64,000 nt of DNA, taken from contig CALULO010000002.1 in the NCBI GenBank assembly GCA_944321515.1, positions 103,163 through 167,162 on the forward strand. The letters run 5' to 3'. Position 1 is the stretch's first letter; the number at the start of each line of letters is the position of its first letter. Made by a program: the position numbers and the translations under genes. The notes beneath the pieces are model-generated. The model was not told the DNA's origin. It ran no database searches and saw only the letters and a list, made by a program, of their open reading frames with translations. The stretch is from an uncultured Atopobiaceae bacterium. Its GTDB lineage: Bacteria; Actinomycetota; Coriobacteriia; Coriobacteriales; Atopobiaceae. Of this stretch, positions 42,837 to 52,433 are shown one piece after another.

Positions 42837-43136
42837 GTCACGCTGTTCTCGTCGTTCTTCTCGCCGGAAGCGTGACTTCCAGCGAGCCGTCGGGTACAAA
42901 CTCGCACAAAGTCACGCTTTCGTCTAGAAAAGTGTGAGTTTCGACGAGCTGATAGCTGCCAGCTCACGGAAAGTCACGTTTTCTAGGTAGAAAGCGTGAC
43001 TTCCAGCGAGCCGGAGGTCGCCAGCTCGCGCAAAGTCACGCTTCCGGCGAGAAGAACGTGACAATCAGCGAGTCGGCAGCCACAAACTCGCGCAAACTCA
43101 CGTTTCGACGGCCGAAACGTGACAAGCAGCGAGCCA
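42837..43136. repeat. palindromic repeat array 2, 62-bp period, 5 units
   Basis: Units begin near 42837, 42899, 42961, 43023 and 43085, exactly 62 bp apart. Each contains CTCGCGCAAAGTCACG, a loop and AAAGCGTGACTTCCAGCGAG or variants. Two units have the recurrent motif GGCGAGAAGAAC (or its reverse) in the loop, at 42857 and 43046. The unit matches array 1 at 28292-28638. Confidence 0.9.
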
Positions 43137-43172
43137 GCGCCACGTCCTTCTCGCCTCGCCGCCTTGCTGCGT

Positions 43173-43199
43173 CACGGCGAGAAGGGACCGCTGGCCGTG
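43173..43199. repeat. GGCGAGAAG core in a hairpin
   Basis: CACGGC (43173-43178) pairs perfectly with GCCGTG (43194-43199). The core begins at 43176, overlapping the left arm. Confidence 0.6.
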
Positions 43200-43285
43200 G
43201 TTTTCTCGCGCCGCCGTCCACGTCGCGCTACCATTAAAGGGTTAACGCAAACGGGGCGCCGGGCCGCCCCATGACGGGAGGGCGC

Positions 43286-43930
43286 ATGCGCGGGGTGTTC
43301 ATCACGCTGGAGGGCGCGGACGGCTGCGGCAAGTCCACACAGGCAGCGCTTCTGGCTGACGCGATTGCTGCGGCCGGGCGCGAGGTCGTGCGCCTGCGCG
43401 AGCCCGGTGGCACCCCCATCTCGGAGAAGGTCCGCGCGCTGCTGCTGGACCCCGCCAACACGGAGATGTGCCCGGAGTGCGAGCTGCTGCTCTATGAGGC
43501 CAGCCGCGCCCAGCTCGTGCGACAGGTGATTGACCCGGCGCTTTCCCGCGGTGCCGTGGTCCTGTGCGACCGCTTCTACGACTCCACCCGCGCCTACCAG
43601 GCCGGCGGTCGCGGAATCGACGCCACGCTCGTGGACGTGGCCAACGAGCTCGGCCGTTGCGGGCGGGTCCCGGACCGCACCCTCGTGCTGGACCTGGACC
43701 CGGGCACCGCCTACGCGCGAGCCACGGCCGGCGGCGCGGACCGTATGGAGGCGGAGGGCCTCGCCTTCCAAGAGCGCGTGCGCGAGAGCTTCCGTCGCCT
43801 GGCCGCCGGGGAGCCCGCCCGCGTGCGCCTTGTCGACGCGTCTGGCGAGAAGAACCAGGTCACCCGGCGTCTTCTGGATGAGCTCGCCGACCTCGTGGGG
43901 ACGGTCGGCCGCTCCGGGGACGGGGCGTAG
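43286..43930 (+). CDS. tmk: thymidylate kinase
   Basis: The 214-residue enzyme phosphorylates dTMP to dTDP for DNA synthesis. The P-loop is GADGCGKST (10-18), followed by REPGGTPISEKVR, the dTMP-binding segment, and CDRFYDSTRAYQ. The LID region, RATAGGADRMEAEGLAFQERVRESF, has arginines as in other bacterial Tmk proteins. I use ATG 43286 after GGGAGGG; another ATG lies 15 bp earlier. The gene heads a tmk-holB-ricT operon with 2-bp and overlapping junctions, an arrangement common in Gram-positives. Confidence 0.95.
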   Translation: MRGVFITLEGADGCGKSTQAALLADAIAAAGREVVRLREPGGTPISEKVRALLLDPANTEMCPECELLLYEASRAQLVRQVIDPALSRGAVVLCDRFYDSTRAYQAGGRGIDATLVDVANELGRCGRVPDRTLVLDLDPGTAYARATAGGADRMEAEGLAFQERVRESFRRLAAGEPARVRLVDASGEKNQVTRRLLDELADLVGTVGRSGDGA

Positions 43931-43932
43931 CC

Positions 43933-45125
<1,193 letters not shown>

Positions 45126-45147
<22 letters not shown>

Positions 45148-46736
45148 AGTTTCAATACGCCGCGCGCGACCTCTGGTTTGACCCGGCCGGCACCGGAGCC
45201 CAGGAGGGCGACCACGTGATCTGCGCCACCGAGCGCGGCCACGAGTTCGGCCTGGCCGTGGGCGACGCCCGCGAGGTTACCGAGGACGAGCTGGACGCCA
45301 CGATCGGCCACGCCCAGCTGCGCGAGGTGGTGCGCATCGCCTCCGACGCCGACCTCGAGCGTGCCGACGAGCTGGCCCGTCGCGGCGAGGAGTCCATGCC
45401 GGCCTTCCGCCGCCACGTGGCCGAGTCCGGGCTGGACATGAAGCCGGTGGGCGTCGAGTACCTCTTCGACGGCGAGAAGGCCGTCTGCTACTTCGCCGCC
45501 GAGGAGCGTGTGGACTTCCGCCAGCTCGTCCGCGACCTCGCGCGCGAGTTCCACGTCCGGATTGACATGCGCCAGATCGGCGTGCGCGAGGAGGCCGCCA
45601 TCGTGGGCGGCTACGGCCACTGCGGCCAGGAGCTCTGCTGCCGCCGCTTTGCCACGGGCTTCGACCCGGTCTCCATCCGCATGGCCAAGGAGCAGGACCT
45701 GCCCCTCAACTCCACCAAGATCTCCGGCGCGTGCGGCCGCCTCATGTGCTGCCTGCGCTACGAGTTCGAGGCCTACCGCGACTTCAAGGGCCGCGCGCCC
45801 AAGCGCAACGCCGTCATCGACACGCCGCTCGGCAAGGCCAAGATCGTCGAGTACGACACGCCCAAGGAGCAGCTCTGCCTGCGGCTCGAGAACGGCAAGC
45901 AGATCCGCGTGGCGCTGGCTGACATGACCGCCTCCGAGGCGGCGCACAAGAAGAGCGAGGAGCTGGGCTGCCCGTGCCGCCCGGACACCGTCACGCGCGA
46001 GGTGCTGGACAAGCTGGAGTCCCCCGACGTGCAGATGGCCCTTGCCGAGCTGGACCGCAAGAACGGCGTGGCCCCGGCCGAGGAGCCGGACGCGTCGGAC
46101 ATCTTCGTGGAGACGCGCCGGAAGCGTCGGCGTGGCTCTGGCAGCGCTGGCCCGGGCGCCGGCAAGGGGGCCGGCAACGGCAACGGCAACGGCGGTGGCA
46201 ACGGCAGCGGCGGCTCACGTGGCGAGAAGAACGAGCGGGCCGCTGGCTCCGGCGCGCCGTCCGGCGAGGAGCCGGGGCGTCGCCGCCGCAAGCGTCGCCC
46301 CGGCGACGGCGGGGGAGCGGCGGCCGGTGCGGCCGAGTCCCCGGCGGCAACGGGTGCGGGCGCGGGCGCCCACCGACGCCGTCACCACCAGGCCGGCGAG
46401 GGCGGATCCGCAGGCGCGCAGCAGGCGGGCTCCGGCCAGCAGGGCGCGCGCCGCACGCGCCGTCCGGGCGACAAGGGCGGCCAGGCCGCGCAGGGCGGCG
46501 GCGAGCGCGGCGGGCGCGAGGGCCAGCCGCGTGGGATGCAGCCGTCCCGCAGGCGTCGCAACGGCAACGGCGGCAACGGTGGTAACAGCGCCGAGCAGCG
46601 CGGCGGCCAGCAGGCCGGCCAGGGTGGCGCCGAGGGCGCGGCCAAGCCGAGGCGCCGTCGTCACCGTGGCGGCCGCGGCCGTGGCGGCGCTGCGGGTGGC
46701 GGGTCCGGCGCCGCGCCCGCCGGCGGCAGCGAGTAG
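45126..46736 (+). CDS. ricT: PSP1-domain protein RicT, with long low-complexity tail
   Basis: The first 290 residues are a PSP1/RicT protein: KFQYAARDLWFDP at the start, DLAREFHVRIDMRQIGVREEA in the middle, and cysteines in GHCGQELCC (about 164-172) and CGRLMCCLRYE (about 200) that bind an iron-sulfur cluster in the RicAFT complex. RicT helps RNase Y processing and biofilm or competence control in Bacillus. The remaining 240 residues are Gly, Asn, Arg and Gln-rich with RRRKRRP blocks and a GEKN unit, resembling RNA-binding tails. That tail is absent in Bacillus RicT. It overlaps holB by 22 bp. Confidence 0.88.
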
Positions 46737-46759
46737 CGGCGGGAGGTTCTTCTCGCCGC
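46736..46759. repeat. motif hairpin after ricT
   Basis: GCGGCG (46736-46741), beginning at the last base of the ricT stop, pairs with CGCCGC (46754-46759). The reverse motif GTTCTTCTCGCC occupies loop and right arm. Confidence 0.65.
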
Positions 46760-46944
46760 GTCGTGCTGGCGTGGTGGCGCTTCATTACGCCGTCGCGCCG
46801 TCGGGTTGCCGTGCCAGCGTGCCGTTACCCCATCGAACGGTCGCGTCGCCGCGCTTACGGAACCGCGGTTGTTCGCACCTGTGGCCGCGGGGTGCTTACG
46901 AAATAGCGGATGGGGCTCGTCTGTGGCCGTCATGTGCTTACAAA

Positions 46945-46984
46945 TCACGCTCGATGCGGGGGTGTCGCCCCGTATCGAGCGTGA
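46945..46984. repeat. 17-bp-arm palindrome
   Basis: TCACGCTCGATGCGGGG (46945-46961) and CCCCGTATCGAGCGTGA (46968-46984) are inverted with 16 of 17 positions paired and a 6-base loop. GCTTACAAAT and GCTTAAGAAAT flank it on the two sides. Confidence 0.85.
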
Positions 46985-47071
46985 CTGCTTAAGAAATCCC
47001 AGTTGGCGTGTTGTCGAGGGGTGCTTTCTGCTTGGAAGGCACCTCTATCACGCCGAGGAGACTACCTTTGT

Positions 47072-47170
47072 CGCGATTCCGTAAGCGCCTCCGGCCCCCG
47101 CTGCCGCCTCGGCCGCGATTCCGTAAGCGCTCCGGCCCCCGCTGCCGCCTCGGCCGCGATTCCGTAAGCG
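47072..47170. repeat. 41-42-bp tandem repeat, 2.4 units
   Basis: CGCGATTCCGTAAGCGC starts at 47072, 47114 and 47155, separated by a conserved Pro-codon-like TCCGGCCCCCGCTGCCGCCT block. Its reverse complement, GCGCTTACGGAA, occurs at 46849, making a long inverted arrangement. Confidence 0.9.
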
Positions 47171-47292
47171 CTCCTTGGCTTCGCTTACCTTATGCGTCCG
47201 ATTGCGCCCTCGTGTCATCTGGCTCCGGCCTCGCGCCGATCGAGTGCCTGCCAACATCGATCCGATTGTGACTTCTTCTGGGGCACCATAAA

Positions 47293-47360
47293 CTCAGCCG
47301 AGGATTTGGACCGGAATCTGGGCGAATTGGCGAGAAAAACGGTCTAAATTCTCGGCTGAG
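47293..47360. repeat. 68-bp palindrome with GGCGAGAAAAAC in the loop
   Basis: CTCAGCCGAGGATTTGGACC (from 47293) and GGTCTAAATTCTCGGCTGAG (to 47360) are inverted, with 19 of 21 positions matching when the flanking G/C is included. The 26-base loop contains GGCGAGAAAAAC, a variant of the recurrent motif. Confidence 0.85.
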
Positions 47361-47513
47361 CGCGCATCGACTGGCGCGTCATAGCCACCTTGCGCCGGTG
47401 GCGGGCCGGCGCCGCCGGTGGCGGGCCGTCGTGACGGCCGGTGATGGCTGGTGGCCGCCGGTGGCGGGCCGTGACGTGCCAGGGCGAGGGCGGCCCCGGC
47501 TCGGCCCCGCGCC

Positions 47514-50180
47514 CTACGCGAGCGCGGCCAGGCGCAGCGTCAGCTCCACGGTGCCGACGGCGTAGCCGCCGCGCGCGAAGACGCCCACGGGAGCGTCGCC
47601 GCGGCAGTCGAGCAGCAGCGCCAGCGGCAGCAGCTCGGGGTTGGCGAACATCCGGCGCGCGAGGCGCTCGGGCAGCTCGGAGAAGTCGTCGCGGGCAAGC
47701 GCCACGTTCACGCCGGCCGCGCGCAGCGCGCCCACCGAGCGGGAGAGCGTGGGATCGCCCGTCGCCGCGGCCTCGGGGTCCTCGCGAGTTACGAACGTCA
47801 CGCCCACGCCCGCCGCCGCGACGCCCGCCGCGCTGTCGGCGAGCTCGTTCAGCAGGTGCTCCGTGGGCTCCTCGGCCAGCTCCAGGAAGGCCACGAGCGC
47901 GAGGTCCTTCTCGCCGGCGCCTGTGGCCGCGCGTGCGAGGCCCGCCGCGTCCGGCAGCGGGATGCGCTGCAGCATGTCCTCCGCGTCCGGCTCGCGCAGC
48001 CGCAGCGCGGCCTCGCTCGGGCCGCTCACAGTGAGCGTGCGCTCGCAGGCCTGCTGGTTGCCGTTGGGGAGGCGCACCGTGGTGGTGAGTCGGTAGAGCC
48101 CGGCCGGCGCCGAGAGCGTCAGCGCGCCTTCCTCAAACTCGCGGCCCCACAGGTCGAGAGAGACGAAGCCGTAGAGCTCCTGGCCGCCCACCTGCATGGA
48201 CGTGCCCAGCCGAGCGAGCGACCAGTCCGTCCCGTAGACGGGCGCGCGGCCGTCGCCGCAGGTGACGCGCAGTGGGAAGACCTGCTCGACCTCCTCGGTC
48301 GTCGCGTCCGCCTCAGTGCCCGCGTCGGCACCGTCGCCCTCCACGCAGGCCCACTGCCCGGCGAGAAGAACCTCGGCCCGGCCGTCGGCCTCGCCCAGGC
48401 GCGCGGCCACCCCGAGCGCGCGGCAGGCCGCAACGAAGAGCGTGCGGCGCGTGACCTCGGAGGCCTCGCCGGACTCGAGAGCCCCGACCGGCGTGCCCAC
48501 GAGCTTGGCCACGTGCTCGGAGGCCGTGAAGCGCAGGTGCTCGACGAGCCACGCCCACGCCGCGCGCGGGTCGTCCTTGATCAGCCCCGCAAGCTCGCCC
48601 GGCAGCGCCGCCGGCAGCGCGGGCCGCCAGGCGCTCAGGTGCTCGAGGCCGATGCGCGGGCAGAGCACGTAGCGCTCCCAGGCCTCGAGCGCCGCATCGG
48701 CCCCCAGGCCCTCCGCCGCCAGCCGCGACAGCGCCTCGTCGCGCCCGGCGAGCGCGGCGGCGAGGTGGCCCTCCAGCACGTCAGCGGGGAGGTCGAGCCA
48801 GTCCTTCTCGGCGAGCCCCGCCAGGAGCGCGGCGCGCTCCGGCTCCGTCCCGGCGGTCAGGAACGAGAACACCTCGTCCGCGTTCCCAAGAGCGCCGTCA
48901 AGCATGCGTGCCACCAGGGAGGCGTCATCGGCCGGCCGGAGCTCAGCCGCGCGGGCCGCGAGCTCCTTGGCGTGCGCGCGCATGGCCGCAACGGAGGCAC
49001 GGCGCTTCTCGTCGGCCGCGGCCTTGCGGGCGCGCCCGCGCTCGGCCATCTCGGGCGTGAGGGTGCCGGACGGCGCCGGGTGGTCCTCCGGCGCGCGGAA
49101 GTCGAGCCCCCGCCAGCCGGAGTTGGACTCGTCCACGCGCACGGCGGAGAGCGCCAGCCGCACCTCGTTGACGCGTGCGGTGTCCACGTCCTTCTCGGCC
49201 ATGAACGAGCCGCGCGACGCGTGCACGCGGACGCTCCCGTGGCCCAGCACCGCCCGGCAGCGGCCCTCGCTGTCGGTGGTGAGGGTGACGAGCGGGCGCC
49301 ACGCGGCCATGTTGAGCACCTCGAGCGCCACCGTGGCGCCGGCCGCCGGCTCGCCGTCCGCGCCGAAGACGCGCACCTCAAGCGGCGAGCAGTCCGCGTA
49401 GGACTCGGTGACGCCTACGGTGACGGCGCAACCGCTGCGCATGAGGACGTCCTCGGCCGCGCAGCCAAAGTCGGAGAAGAGGCGCGTGGCCACCATCGGA
49501 GCGCGCCCGGAGGCCGCCGTGAACCAGCCGCGGTCGAGGGCCTCCTCGGGCTCGCAGGCGCCGAGGTAGTGCCACCTGCCGCCTGCGAAAGCCTCAACCC
49601 AGGCGTGGTTGTCGTCGCAGTGGGACCACCAGGGCACGTAGATCTGTCGGGCGGGGATGCCCACCGAGCGCAGGGCGGAGACCAGCAGCGTGGCCTCCTC
49701 GCCGCAGCGGCCGGCTGCGCCCGCGATGACGCCGAGCGGCCCGAGGGTGCGGTTGTCGGTGGTCTGGTAGGTGGCCACCTCCGCGCACCAGTAGTTGATC
49801 TCGATGACGGCCTGCTCGGTGGAGAGCCCCTTCACGCGGGGCGCGAGCGTCTCCCAGAGGGCCTCGCGGCAGCGGTCGAGCGGCTCGTTGTTGACGCGCG
49901 GGCAGGCGACGTGGTGGACGAAGACGTCCTCGGGGAGCTCCGCCGCCGGGCCCTCGCGCAGCATGAGCGCGTGGCGCGCGTGGGCGGCAAGCACGTCGAA
50001 CGGGGTGTCGAAGACGTCCGTGAGAGGCAGCGTGGCGTAGAAGTAGCGCGTGAGGACGGCCTCGTCGATCGGCAGCGCCTGGAGGGCGGACTCGATCTGG
50101 CCGCCCCTCTCGCCGAGGAGGGGGAGGCGTGCGTCGAAGCGGGAGGCGGCGTAGTCCGCGAGCTGCTCGGAAAGCGGCAT
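47514..50180 (-). CDS. large transglutaminase-like domain protein
   Basis: The 888-residue cytoplasmic-looking protein has a transglutaminase/protease-like core at about residues 115-215. The nucleophile is C159 in AAGRCGEEATLLVSALRSVGIPARQIYV, the histidine is H192 in DDNHAWVEAF, and HYLGACEPE supplies the acidic region. The rest includes a beta-rich carboxypeptidase-regulatory-like segment (about 270-340) and a long helical remainder. No signal peptide is seen. Such proteins may be amidases or isopeptidases on peptides or cell wall; the substrate is unknown. The reverse gene stands alone between two repeat islands. Confidence 0.75.
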   Translation of the reverse strand: MPLSEQLADYAASRFDARLPLLGERGGQIESALQALPIDEAVLTRYFYATLPLTDVFDTPFDVLAAHARHALMLREGPAAELPEDVFVHHVACPRVNNEPLDRCREALWETLAPRVKGLSTEQAVIEINYWCAEVATYQTTDNRTLGPLGVIAGAAGRCGEEATLLVSALRSVGIPARQIYVPWWSHCDDNHAWVEAFAGGRWHYLGACEPEEALDRGWFTAASGRAPMVATRLFSDFGCAAEDVLMRSGCAVTVGVTESYADCSPLEVRVFGADGEPAAGATVALEVLNMAAWRPLVTLTTDSEGRCRAVLGHGSVRVHASRGSFMAEKDVDTARVNEVRLALSAVRVDESNSGWRGLDFRAPEDHPAPSGTLTPEMAERGRARKAAADEKRRASVAAMRAHAKELAARAAELRPADDASLVARMLDGALGNADEVFSFLTAGTEPERAALLAGLAEKDWLDLPADVLEGHLAAALAGRDEALSRLAAEGLGADAALEAWERYVLCPRIGLEHLSAWRPALPAALPGELAGLIKDDPRAAWAWLVEHLRFTASEHVAKLVGTPVGALESGEASEVTRRTLFVAACRALGVAARLGEADGRAEVLLAGQWACVEGDGADAGTEADATTEEVEQVFPLRVTCGDGRAPVYGTDWSLARLGTSMQVGGQELYGFVSLDLWGREFEEGALTLSAPAGLYRLTTTVRLPNGNQQACERTLTVSGPSEAALRLREPDAEDMLQRIPLPDAAGLARAATGAGEKDLALVAFLELAEEPTEHLLNELADSAAGVAAAGVGVTFVTREDPEAAATGDPTLSRSVGALRAAGVNVALARDDFSELPERLARRMFANPELLPLALLLDCRGDAPVGVFARGGYAVGTVELTLRLAALA

Positions 50181-50390
50181 GGGTGCTCCTTAGTCGGGCG
50201 CCGGCGGTCCCCGGCGCGGGTGGCTCGCGCGGCCGCTTCCCGGCGGCACGCGCGACATTGGGCGCCTATGGTACGCCAACGGAGCACGGCATGCCTGGTG
50301 GGCACCGTCGCTCCATAGTCGCGGGGCGCGGCGGGGGCGCGGCGGGGGGTGCTGCGGGGCCGTGGCAGGGTACGTTGCGGGGCCGTGGCA

Positions 50391-50537
50391 GGGTACGTAC
50401 ACCCCGCCAAAGGGTACGTACACTATTACGGGATTGATGCTCTTCTCGCCAGAGCTGCGACCTGCGGATTTGTCGAGAAGAACCACATATTGGCCGTGCA
50501 ACTATGTACGTACCCTTTAGGCGGAGTGTACGTACCC
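50391..50537. repeat. 147-bp inverted element with 34-bp ends
   Basis: The arms at 50391-50424 and 50504-50537 are imperfect inverted copies. Each arm contains two direct GGGTACGTACAC-type units separated by CCGCC-like bases, so the element has four such units. Inside, CTTCTCGCC (50442) sits in a small hairpin GCTCT/AGAGC (50439-50455), and TCGAGAAGAACC (50473) is an opposite-facing motif variant. No open frame or target duplication is evident. Confidence 0.85.
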
Positions 50538-50543
50538 TTCTGC

Positions 50544-50607
50544 GGCATCCCGGCACCCGGCACCCGGCACCCGGCACCCGGCACCCGGCACCCGGCATCC
50601 CGGCACC
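50544..50607. repeat. CGGCACC heptamer tandem repeat
   Basis: Six perfect CGGCACC units run from 50551 to 50592, flanked by CGGCATC variants and one more CGGCACC at 50601. It is a simple microsatellite upstream of queD. Confidence 0.95.
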
Positions 50608-50720
50608 CTGCCGCCCCGGGCGCCTGCCCTGCCCACGCACGTCCCACGCGCTACCATGGACGCCGACCAGCCACGCCGCGCGCTCGGCGCCGCGGCGACC
50701 ACCCGACCGAAGGGACCTCC

Positions 50721-51143
50721 ATGTACGGACTCAAGACCGAGGCGAGCTTCGACTCCGCGCACTTCCTCGCCGACTACCACGGCAAGTGCGAGAACCTCCA
50801 CGGCCACCGCTGGCGAGTGGTGGCCTACCTCCGCGCCGAGGAGCTCGGCGAGGCCGGCACGGAGCGCGACATGGTCTGCGACTTCGGCGTCTTCAAGCGG
50901 GAGGTCCGCGCCCTCGCCGAGGAGTTCGACCACACCTTCCTCGTGGAGGAGGGGACGCTGCAGACGGCCACGATAGCCGCGCTGGAGTCCGAGGGCTTCA
51001 CGCTCAAGCTGCTGCCGTTCCGCACCACCGCCGAGAACCTCGCGCGCCACTTCTGTGAGCGCCTGCGCGAGCGCGGCCTGCCGTGCTCGCAGGTGGACGT
51101 CTACGAGACGCCTCTCAACTGCGCCACCTACCTCGCGGGGTAG
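50721..51143 (+). CDS. queD: QueD-like 6-carboxytetrahydropterin synthase
   Basis: The 140-residue enzyme of the 6-pyruvoyl-tetrahydropterin synthase fold converts dihydroneopterin triphosphate to 6-carboxytetrahydropterin for queuosine-type 7-deazaguanines. Zinc ligands are in SAHFL and NLHGHRW, the catalytic cysteine in GKCENLHGH (residue about 24), and VCDFGVFKREV is the family's second motif. The C-terminal glutamate lies in DVYETPLNCATY. No other queuosine genes are adjacent. ATG 50721 follows GAAGGGACCTCC; the longer upstream frame runs through repeats and is rejected. Confidence 0.88.
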   Translation: MYGLKTEASFDSAHFLADYHGKCENLHGHRWRVVAYLRAEELGEAGTERDMVCDFGVFKREVRALAEEFDHTFLVEEGTLQTATIAALESEGFTLKLLPFRTTAENLARHFCERLRERGLPCSQVDVYETPLNCATYLAG

Positions 51144-51389
51144 CGACGGCCCCGGCGAGGGGCGCCGGCGGCGTGGCGAGAAGGACCGCGACCCGGCGGG
51201 CGAGCGGCGGCAGCGCGCCGCGGGCGAGGGGTGCCTCCGGCGGGCGAGAAGAACCACGGCCCGACCCCTCGTCGCTCACCCAACCCCCTCGCCGCGCCGT
51301 CTGCCAGATGTTTCCCCCGGCGGGCGGAAGTGTCCAGGCGCACGGCTATACTGGCTGAAGGGAGAGTTAAAGGGGAGCGGAGGTGTGTC
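51144..51389. other. 246-bp intergenic gap with two motif copies
   Basis: Forward motif copies start at 51175 (GGCGAGAAGGACC) and 51243 (GGCGAGAAGAACC). GGCTATACTGG near 51347 gives a likely TATACT -10, and GGGGAGCGGAGG precedes the next ATG. Confidence 0.65.
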
Positions 51390-52433
51390 ATGGGCGGCAA
51401 GACCCTACATGGAGTCAACCTGACGGGCTGGCTGACGCTTGAGTCGTGGGTGACCCCGGAGCTCTTCGCCGAGGCCGGCGCCCTTGACGAGGAGACGCTG
51501 GCCACCACCCTTGGCCGCAAGCGCTACGCCGACGTGGTCCGCGCCCACCGCGAGGACTTCGTCACGCGGGAGGACTTCGTCAAGATCGCCTCGCGCGGCT
51601 TCAACGCGGTGCGCCTCCCGGTGCCCTGGTACGTCTTCGGCGCGCTGGGGCCCGAGCCTGGCCCCTACGTGGGCTGCATCGAGCTCGTTGACCAGGCGCT
51701 GGGCTGGGCCGAGGAGATCGGCCTCAAGATGGTCTTCGCCATGGCAATGAACCTCGGCGCGCCGCACTCCGGCAACGGCATCTCCCCTGACCTCGCAGAC
51801 TGCCACGTCCCCCGCGAGCGCATGCTGGACGTGGTCTTTGCCCTGTCGAAGCGCTACGCCTCGCGCGTGGGCTTCTTTGGCATCGAGCTCGCCGACGGCG
51901 TGGTGCCCCAGGTCCGCCGGGGCCTCACCCTCACCGACGGCGTGCCCACCCACCGCCTGCGCAACTACTACCGCGAGGCCTACGAGCTCGTGCGCAGCGC
52001 CGCGGGGGACGACCCCGTGGTCATCATCCCGGACGGCGGCGTCCCCGGCGCCTGGCGGCGCTTCATGGCGCAGCGCCACTACCGCAACGTGTGGCTGGAC
52101 TGCCACCTGGACCACCCCGTCGCCCGCATGGACGTCTCCGGGCCGTCCGGCGTCCGCAAGCTCGTGACCGCCCACTCCCGCCACATCGCGGACGCGCGCC
52201 GCACCGGCATGCCGGCCATGGTGGGCAAGTGGTCCTCCTCGCTGCCCATCGCCGACTCCCAGATGACGCCCGAGGGCCGCATCGCCCTGGAGCGCGTCTA
52301 CACCTCCGAGCAGATCGCCGCCTACGAGAAGTGCCCGGCGTGGTTCTTCAACACCTGGAAGACGAGCGGCATGCTCGCCGGCTGGGACGCCCGCGTGGCG
52401 CTGGCGACCTTCGAGCGCGGGATGATCGTGTGA
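51390..52433 (+). CDS. GH5-like protein lacking catalytic glutamates (probable pseudoenzyme)
   Basis: The 347-residue protein has the GH5 exo-beta-1,3-glucanase fold pattern. HGVNLTGWLTLESWVTPELF opens it, then DFVTREDFVKIASRGFNAVRLPVPW, YVGCIELVDQALGWAEEIGLK and LGAPHSGNG. Active GH5 enzymes have an acid/base Glu in a LNEP sequence; here IELADG has G170 instead. The nucleophile Glu of GEWS is K280 in VGKWSSS. Both residues needed for hydrolysis are therefore missing. No signal peptide is present. It may bind glycans or have another role. Its stop overlaps the rsmI start. Confidence 0.8.
   Translation: MGGKTLHGVNLTGWLTLESWVTPELFAEAGALDEETLATTLGRKRYADVVRAHREDFVTREDFVKIASRGFNAVRLPVPWYVFGALGPEPGPYVGCIELVDQALGWAEEIGLKMVFAMAMNLGAPHSGNGISPDLADCHVPRERMLDVVFALSKRYASRVGFFGIELADGVVPQVRRGLTLTDGVPTHRLRNYYREAYELVRSAAGDDPVVIIPDGGVPGAWRRFMAQRHYRNVWLDCHLDHPVARMDVSGPSGVRKLVTAHSRHIADARRTGMPAMVGKWSSSLPIADSQMTPEGRIALERVYTSEQIAAYEKCPAWFFNTWKTSGMLAGWDARVALATFERGMIV

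Larger units (their letters stand above)
42779..43285. other. 507-bp intergenic region with palindrome array 2
   Basis: The stretch between the flavoprotein and tmk genes contains no gene. It holds the second 62-bp-period palindromic array (42837-43136) and motif copies at 42857, 43046, 43147 and 43176. CTACCATTAA near 43229 is the likely tmk -10 region. Confidence 0.7.
46737..47513. other. 777-bp repeat island between ricT and the transglutaminase gene
   Basis: This is the longest non-coding stretch in the window, and its repeat part is AT-richer than the surrounding genes. It contains several GCTTACGRAA-type repeats, two strong palindromes (46945-46984 and 47293-47360) and a 41-42-bp tandem repeat (47072-47170). 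The short open frames across it lack ribosome-binding sites and I do not accept them. Confidence 0.65.
50181..50720. other. 540-bp intergenic region with inverted element and heptamer repeat
   Basis: Between the divergent transglutaminase and queD genes there is no accepted gene. It holds a duplicated GGGGCCGTGGCAGGGTACGT, the 147-bp inverted element (50391-50537), a CGGCACC heptamer array and a CTACCAT -10-like sequence near 50651. Confidence 0.7.

Noticed and set aside
50391..50537. Insertion sequence
   Set aside because: There is no transposase frame and no target-site duplication; it is at most a non-autonomous element.
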